Source: an uncultured Selenomonadaceae bacterium
Lineage (GTDB): Bacteria; Bacillota; Negativicutes; Selenomonadales; Selenomonadaceae
Reading direction: 5' to 3'
DNA: 19,088 bases
Assembly: GCA_905236255.1 (NCBI GenBank)
Contig: CAJOPK010000219.1
Location: forward strand, 1 to 19,088
The notes below the pieces were generated by a model. It was given only the letters and a program-made list of their open reading frames with translations. It made no database searches and had not been told where the DNA came from. Both the position numbers and the translations under genes were made by a program. Below are positions 14,880 through 19,088 of the stretch, in pieces (the stretch's first letter is position 1; the number at the start of each line of letters is the position of its first letter).

Positions 14880-16279
14880 AATTGAAAATATAAAAATTCG
14901 GTTATCGCCGCCAAATGCAATATCGAAAGAATAAACAAAATTGTTAATATTGCGGCGGAAATTATTGACGGCTTTAATTTTTTTGCAATATCGTTTGACG
15001 ACGGGCAAAATGCAACAATCAAAATTCCCGCGCAGAAAATTGCAAGCGTCAAAATTCGCGGTATTCCGAAATCTCCCGATTCAAAGACAAAAAGTTTTTC
15101 CAATACCGTGAGCGCGTCCGTTACCGAATTTGCCCGGAAAAATACCAGCGTTATCATTATGTAAAAAAGCGTTATGCAGTGCGCCAAAATTTTCGGCATG
15201 GAAAACTTTTTTTGTTTCCAAAGATAATTTGCCACAATTCCGAGCGCATTTATTATCGCAAAAATTACGAAAGTCCATCCGGCTCCGTGCCAAATCCCGA
15301 CAATAAAAAACGCAATAAATGATGCCGTTATCGTGTGAAAAGTCGTCCGGGTTTTAAATTTTCGGATTATCGGCATATACACGCAGGCGGTTATCGCATT
15401 TGTCAGCGAAATATGCCAACGCTGCCAAAAGTTTATCATTCCCGTTGCGCGGTAAGGTGTGTTGAAATTTATCGGAATTTCAAGATTCATCATTTTGGAA
15501 AGACCGACCGCCATATCGCTGTATCCGGAAAAATCAAAGTAAAGTTGCAACATATAACAAATTGCCGCAAACCAAGCCGCGCCCGAAGAAAGTTCCGCCG
15601 GGCTTGAATAAGCTGCCTGAACAATCGGAGAAAGTTCATCGGCAATCAAAACTTTTTTCGACAGACCGATTATAAACAGCGTCAATCCTCTTGAAAGATT
15701 TTCAAAATCCGGGCGGCGCAAATTTTTATCCGCAAATTGTTTCATCATCTGCCGGTGAAACAGAATCGGGCCGGCAAGCAAATGCGGGAAAAATGATACA
15801 AACAGCGCGTAACTTGAAAATTTGTGATCTTTTGTCGTACCTTCATAACAATCGTACAAGTATAAAAGCTGCGTTATCGTGAAAAATGAAATTCCAAGCG
15901 GCAAAATCAAATGCAACAGGTTGAAATTTGCGCCCAGCCGGTTAAAAGTTTCGAGTACAAAATCGGCATATTTGAAAAGTCCCAAAAGCCCGATATTGAA
16001 AAGCAGCCCCAATCCGAAGAAAAATTTACTCCCGGAAGTTTTTCCGGAACTTCCGAATTTCAAGATTCCTCCGGCGATAAAGTAATTAACAAAAATACTC
16101 CCGACCAAGAGCGGCAAAAATCTTATATCCCACCAACCGTAGAAAAACAGACTTGCCGCAATCAGCCAGACGTTTGCAAAATTTGAATCTTTCCGACCGT
16201 CAATTTTCCCAAGCAAAAAGTAAATCGAAATGACGACCGGAAAGAATACAAAAATAAATTCGTAAGAGTTGAAAAGCAT
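14876..16279 (-). CDS. MBOAT-family membrane O-acyltransferase (AlgI/DltB-like)
   Basis: The 467-residue polytopic protein begins MLFNSYEFIFVFFPVVISIY, the typical opening of AlgI/PatA-type MBOAT enzymes. It contains YFDFSGYSDMAVG (247-259), FWQRWHISL (284-292) and the catalytic-histidine motif WHGAGW (His331). These enzymes pass an acyl group, usually acetyl, across the inner membrane to a surface polymer such as alginate, peptidoglycan or teichoic acid. They usually act with an SGNH-type periplasmic partner, and none is encoded next to it here. It starts three bases after the murC-ddl stop, with a GGCGGA site inside that gene, so the two are co-translated. Peptidoglycan or lipopolysaccharide O-acetylation is a reasonable inference from its neighbour; the acceptor is unknown. 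Confidence 0.88.
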   Translation of the reverse strand: MLFNSYEFIFVFFPVVISIYFLLGKIDGRKDSNFANVWLIAASLFFYGWWDIRFLPLLVGSIFVNYFIAGGILKFGSSGKTSGSKFFFGLGLLFNIGLLGLFKYADFVLETFNRLGANFNLLHLILPLGISFFTITQLLYLYDCYEGTTKDHKFSSYALFVSFFPHLLAGPILFHRQMMKQFADKNLRRPDFENLSRGLTLFIIGLSKKVLIADELSPIVQAAYSSPAELSSGAAWFAAICYMLQLYFDFSGYSDMAVGLSKMMNLEIPINFNTPYRATGMINFWQRWHISLTNAITACVYMPIIRKFKTRTTFHTITASFIAFFIVGIWHGAGWTFVIFAIINALGIVANYLWKQKKFSMPKILAHCITLFYIMITLVFFRANSVTDALTVLEKLFVFESGDFGIPRILTLAIFCAGILIVAFCPSSNDIAKKLKPSIISAAILTILFILSILHLAAITEFLYFQF

Positions 16280-16282
16280 TTT

Positions 16283-18637
16283 TTAAAAATCCGCCAAGTT
16301 CAAAATCTTTTCGCAGAGTTCCGGAAACTCAATTCCGGCAGCTCTTGCAGCGTCCGGGACAAGAGAAGTTTCGGTCATTCCCGGAACGGAATTGACTTCA
16401 ATTACATAAGGCGTACCGCTTTCGGAAAGCATCAAGTCCACACGGGCGACTCCGGCACATTTGCATGCCTTGAAAGCCTTAACCGCCGCCGCCTGAACTT
16501 TTTCGGTGATTTTCGGAGAAATTTCCGCCGGGCAAATGTGAGTTGACGCGCCCTTTGTATATTTGCTCTCGTAATCGTAACGCCCGGAAATTGTCGTAAT
16601 TTCAATTACCGGCAAGGCTTCCGCCTGATCCGCATTACCGTAAACCGCAACCGTCAATTCGCGACCTTTGATAAATTCTTCAACCAAAATTTCATCGCCG
16701 AAAGTAAAGGCATTTTCGACGGCTTCCGCAATTCCCTCCGAATTTTCGACAATGTTTACGCCGATACTCGATCCTTGCGAAGATGCTTTTATAACGACCG
16801 GCAGACCGAATTTGTCTTCAATTTCGGCGGGAAGTTCGTCACTTTTTTCGGCGGCTCGATAAACTTCCGCTTTCGGCGTGGAAATTTTTTCGGATTTAAA
16901 AATTCTCTTTGCCGCAACTTTATCCATAGTCAGCGCGGCGGCAAGCACATCGGAGCCGGTATAAGGAATTTTGAGCATATCCAAAGTTCCCTGAACAAGC
17001 CCGTCCTCGCCGTATTTCCCGTGAACCGCATTAAAGACAATACCGCAATTTTTTTCTTTGATTTCTTCCGCAAAAGTCATCGGGTTAAGTTCCATCAATT
17101 CGACATTGTAATCTTTTGACTTCAGCGCATCGGCAACGGCTTTGCCTGTCCTGCGCGAAACTTCCGCCTCCGTTGAAGGACCTCCGACAAGCACGACAAT
17201 TTTTCTCTTGCGACGTTCTTTCAAAAGTTCTATCAATTCTTCGCCGGTTTTGTAAATATCGCCCGCGCCCATCGTAATTACCATATCGCCCGGCAAAACA
17301 TTGTCAAGCAGATAATTTGCAATATCTTCACGCTTGGGAATATATGAAACGGCTTGGTTGGTGGCGTTCAAAACTTCTTCCAAAATTGTTTCGCCGCCGA
17401 TTCCTTCGATTTTTTCTTCACCGGCGGAATAAATATCGGTCAACACGAGAAAATCCGCATCTTTGAAAGCATTGCCGAACTCGGTTTTCAAAAGTTTTGT
17501 GCGGGAATATCTGTGCGGCTGAAAAACGCAAATAAGTTTGCGCGGCTTGGTTTCGCGTGCGGCTTTTAAAGTCGTCGCAATTTCGGTCGGGTGATGAGCA
17601 TAATCGTCGATAACGCGAATATTGCTGACGATACCTTTACTTTGAAAACGTCTTTTTGCGCCGTGAAAAATTGCAAGACCTTCCGCAATTTTTGCAAAGT
17701 CAACGCCGACCTGAAGGGCAACGGCGATAGTTGCAAGCGCGTTTAAAACATTGTGCCGCCCGTGAACGGCAAGTTTGACTTTGCCCAAAAGTTTTTCGCC
17801 GGTTTTGCCGGAAGAATTTTTCTTGGTTTTCCAAACGTCGAAACTTATGCCTTCGATATGCGTGCGGATATTTCGCGCCATAAGATCGGCTTCGTTGTCA
17901 ATGCCGTAGGAAATAATTTTCTTTTTAAGTTCGCCGGCAACTTCGCGCAAATTTTCATTGTCCGCGCAGAGAACGGCAACTCCGTCGGCGGTAAGATTTT
18001 CCAAAAAAATTTTAAACGCCGCCTTAATTCTTTCGACCGTTCCGTAATGGTCGAGATGATCGTCCTCAATGTTTGTAACTACGGCAATATGCGGCTTTAA
18101 TTTTATAAAAGAGCCGTCACTTTCGTCCGCTTCGGAAACAAGCCAATCACTTTTGCCGGAGACCGCACCGGTACCGAGATCCGTAGATTCGCCGCCGATA
18201 ATGATTGTCGGATCGACTCCGGAATTGTAAAGGACAAATCCGATCATTGAGGTGGTTGTTGTTTTACCGTGCGCGCCGGCAACGGCAATACCTTTTTTGG
18301 AATTGAGAAGAAAAGCGTTTATGTCGGAGCGGTGAAGTTTGGGAATTTTCAATTCTTCCGCCTTGACAACTTCCGGATTGTCTGCGGGAATTGCACTGGA
18401 GCAGACAACAGCCTCAACGGCAGCTTCTCCGTTTTCCGTCAAAATATTTTTTTCGTCATGACCGATAAAAATATTCGCGCCGAGATTTTTAAGCATTTCG
18501 GTATTGTGAGATTCGGCGCAATCGGATCCGCTTATTTCAAGACCGCGTTCAATCAAGATTTTGGCAAGAACACTCATTCCCGCGCCGCCGATTCCGATAA
18601 AATGAAATTTTTTGATCCCTTCGATTTTCACTGCCAA
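16283..18637 (-). CDS. murC/ddl: MurC-Ddl fusion: UDP-MurNAc L-alanine ligase plus D-alanine--D-alanine ligase
   Basis: One uninterrupted 784-residue frame joins two peptidoglycan enzymes. Residues 1 to about 474 are MurC, which adds L-Ala to UDP-MurNAc: HFIGIGGAGMS (12-22), the ATP loop GAHGKTTTT (121-129), DDYAHHPTE (344-352) and HRYSRT (375-380). Residues about 479 to 784 are Ddl, the ATP-grasp ligase that makes D-Ala-D-Ala: VGGPSTEAEVS (484-494), GKYGEDG (540-546), QGSSIGV (621-627) and EVNSVPGMT (747-755). Both halves look complete, and the junction (about base 17205) has almost no linker. The start is TTG at 18637 with GGAGG eight bases upstream; the site lies in the last codons of folD. 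MurC-Ddl fusions are known in Chlamydiae. MBOAT follows directly. Confidence 0.95.
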   Translation of the reverse strand: MAVKIEGIKKFHFIGIGGAGMSVLAKILIERGLEISGSDCAESHNTEMLKNLGANIFIGHDEKNILTENGEAAVEAVVCSSAIPADNPEVVKAEELKIPKLHRSDINAFLLNSKKGIAVAGAHGKTTTTSMIGFVLYNSGVDPTIIIGGESTDLGTGAVSGKSDWLVSEADESDGSFIKLKPHIAVVTNIEDDHLDHYGTVERIKAAFKIFLENLTADGVAVLCADNENLREVAGELKKKIISYGIDNEADLMARNIRTHIEGISFDVWKTKKNSSGKTGEKLLGKVKLAVHGRHNVLNALATIAVALQVGVDFAKIAEGLAIFHGAKRRFQSKGIVSNIRVIDDYAHHPTEIATTLKAARETKPRKLICVFQPHRYSRTKLLKTEFGNAFKDADFLVLTDIYSAGEEKIEGIGGETILEEVLNATNQAVSYIPKREDIANYLLDNVLPGDMVITMGAGDIYKTGEELIELLKERRKRKIVVLVGGPSTEAEVSRRTGKAVADALKSKDYNVELMELNPMTFAEEIKEKNCGIVFNAVHGKYGEDGLVQGTLDMLKIPYTGSDVLAAALTMDKVAAKRIFKSEKISTPKAEVYRAAEKSDELPAEIEDKFGLPVVIKASSQGSSIGVNIVENSEGIAEAVENAFTFGDEILVEEFIKGRELTVAVYGNADQAEALPVIEITTISGRYDYESKYTKGASTHICPAEISPKITEKVQAAAVKAFKACKCAGVARVDLMLSESGTPYVIEVNSVPGMTETSLVPDAARAAGIEFPELCEKILNLADF

Positions 18638-18640
18638 ATT

Positions 18641-19088
18641 TTATTCCTCCTCAATCATCTTTGCGGCTTTTACAACATTTTTCATAAGCATGGCAACCGT
18701 CAAAAGTCCCACGCCGCCCGGCACCGGAGTTATCGCCGATGCAATTTCTTTGACATTTTCAAAGTCAACGTCGCCGACCAACTTTTTCGGCGCAATTCGA
18801 TTTATTCCCACGTCAATGACGACCGCGCCCGGCTTTACCATATCCGCCGTGACAAAATTCGGCTTACCCATAGCCGCAACCAAAATATCGGCTTCCCTTG
18901 TAATTTCCGGCAAATTTTTCGTGTGAGAATGACAAACCGTAACGGTTGCATGACGCGCCATAAGCAAATGGAGCATGGGCTTGCCGACGATATTGCTGCG
19001 ACCGATAATAACCGCGCGCTTGCCGTCAATTTCGATTCCGGCAAGATCGAGCATTTCCAGACAGCCGGCGGGAGTACACGGTACAAGC
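18641..19088 (-). CDS. folD: Bifunctional methylenetetrahydrofolate dehydrogenase/cyclohydrolase FolD (N-terminal part missing)
   Basis: FolD interconverts 5,10-methylene-, 5,10-methenyl- and 10-formyl-tetrahydrofolate in the cytoplasm with NADP. The frame runs out of the window at its 5' end, so only about the last 148 of roughly 285 residues are seen. They include PCTPAG just inside the window edge, the dinucleotide-fold motif GRSNIVGKPMLHLL, VIDVGIN and the C-terminal PVPGGVGLLTVAML. An ATG at 19054 is internal, not the true start, because PCTPAG lies before it. The stop TAA (18641-18643) is three bases before the TTG of murC-ddl, and the last Glu codons double as its ribosome site, so folD and murC-ddl are translationally linked. 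Confidence 0.95.
   Translation of the reverse strand, partial: LVPCTPAGCLEMLDLAGIEIDGKRAVIIGRSNIVGKPMLHLLMARHATVTVCHSHTKNLPEITREADILVAAMGKPNFVTADMVKPGAVVIDVGINRIAPKKLVGDVDFENVKEIASAITPVPGGVGLLTVAMLMKNVVKAAKMIEEE

Overview
This window most likely comes from a motile, Gram-negative member of the Bacillota, probably the Negativicutes (Selenomonas-like). That assignment is an inference. It rests on the Bacillus-type gene order holB - ricT - trmN6-like, a DUF3084 membrane coiled-coil protein (a family I associate with Negativicutes and Cyanobacteria), a flagellar hook gene, strong GGAGG-type ribosome sites, and several TTG starts. No rRNA, tRNA, CRISPR array or intact mobile element is visible.

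Layout. (a) 1-267, + strand: the tail of a family 5 extracellular solute-binding protein with a textbook terminator. (b) 208-647: a non-coding gap. (c) 7846 down to 648, - strand: an eight-gene block with very tight spacing. It encodes a small secreted protein, a DUF3084 protein, a GtrB/ArnC-like glycosyltransferase, a ComEC-like metallo-beta-lactamase lipoprotein, a DUF3006 protein, HolB, RicT with an unusual Asn/Arg-rich repeat tail, and a TrmN6-like methyltransferase. A promoter-like site lies just upstream of the first gene. (d) 9288 to 7948, - strand: a beta-hydroxyacid dehydrogenase and MscL, behind a clear TTGAAA-17-TATAAT promoter. (e) 9883 to 9359, - strand: BioY. (f) 9884-10289: a structured intergenic region with a GAC-phased octamer array and stacked inverted repeats. 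(g) 10290-13199, + strand: a very large FlgE hook protein carrying about four degenerate tandem modules (spacing near 66 residues), followed by a terminator. (h) 14816 to 13362, - strand: a CstA-family transporter with its own promoter. (i) 19088 to 14876, - strand: FolD (5' part outside the window), a one-piece MurC-Ddl fusion, and an MBOAT acyltransferase.

How the genes fit together. Much of the window serves the cell envelope: MurC-Ddl makes two peptidoglycan precursors, the GT2 enzyme and MBOAT protein probably decorate surface polymers, DUF3084 and MscL sit in the inner membrane, and FlgE builds the hook. The rest is housekeeping for DNA replication (HolB), RNA maturation (RicT), RNA methylation (TrmN6-like), one-carbon metabolism (FolD), biotin uptake (BioY) and peptide or pyruvate uptake (CstA, solute-binding protein).

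I see no defence island or obviously new multi-gene system. The most unusual items are the MurC-Ddl fusion, the repeat-expanded hook protein, the repeat tail on RicT, and the octamer array plus hairpin leader between bioY and flgE.
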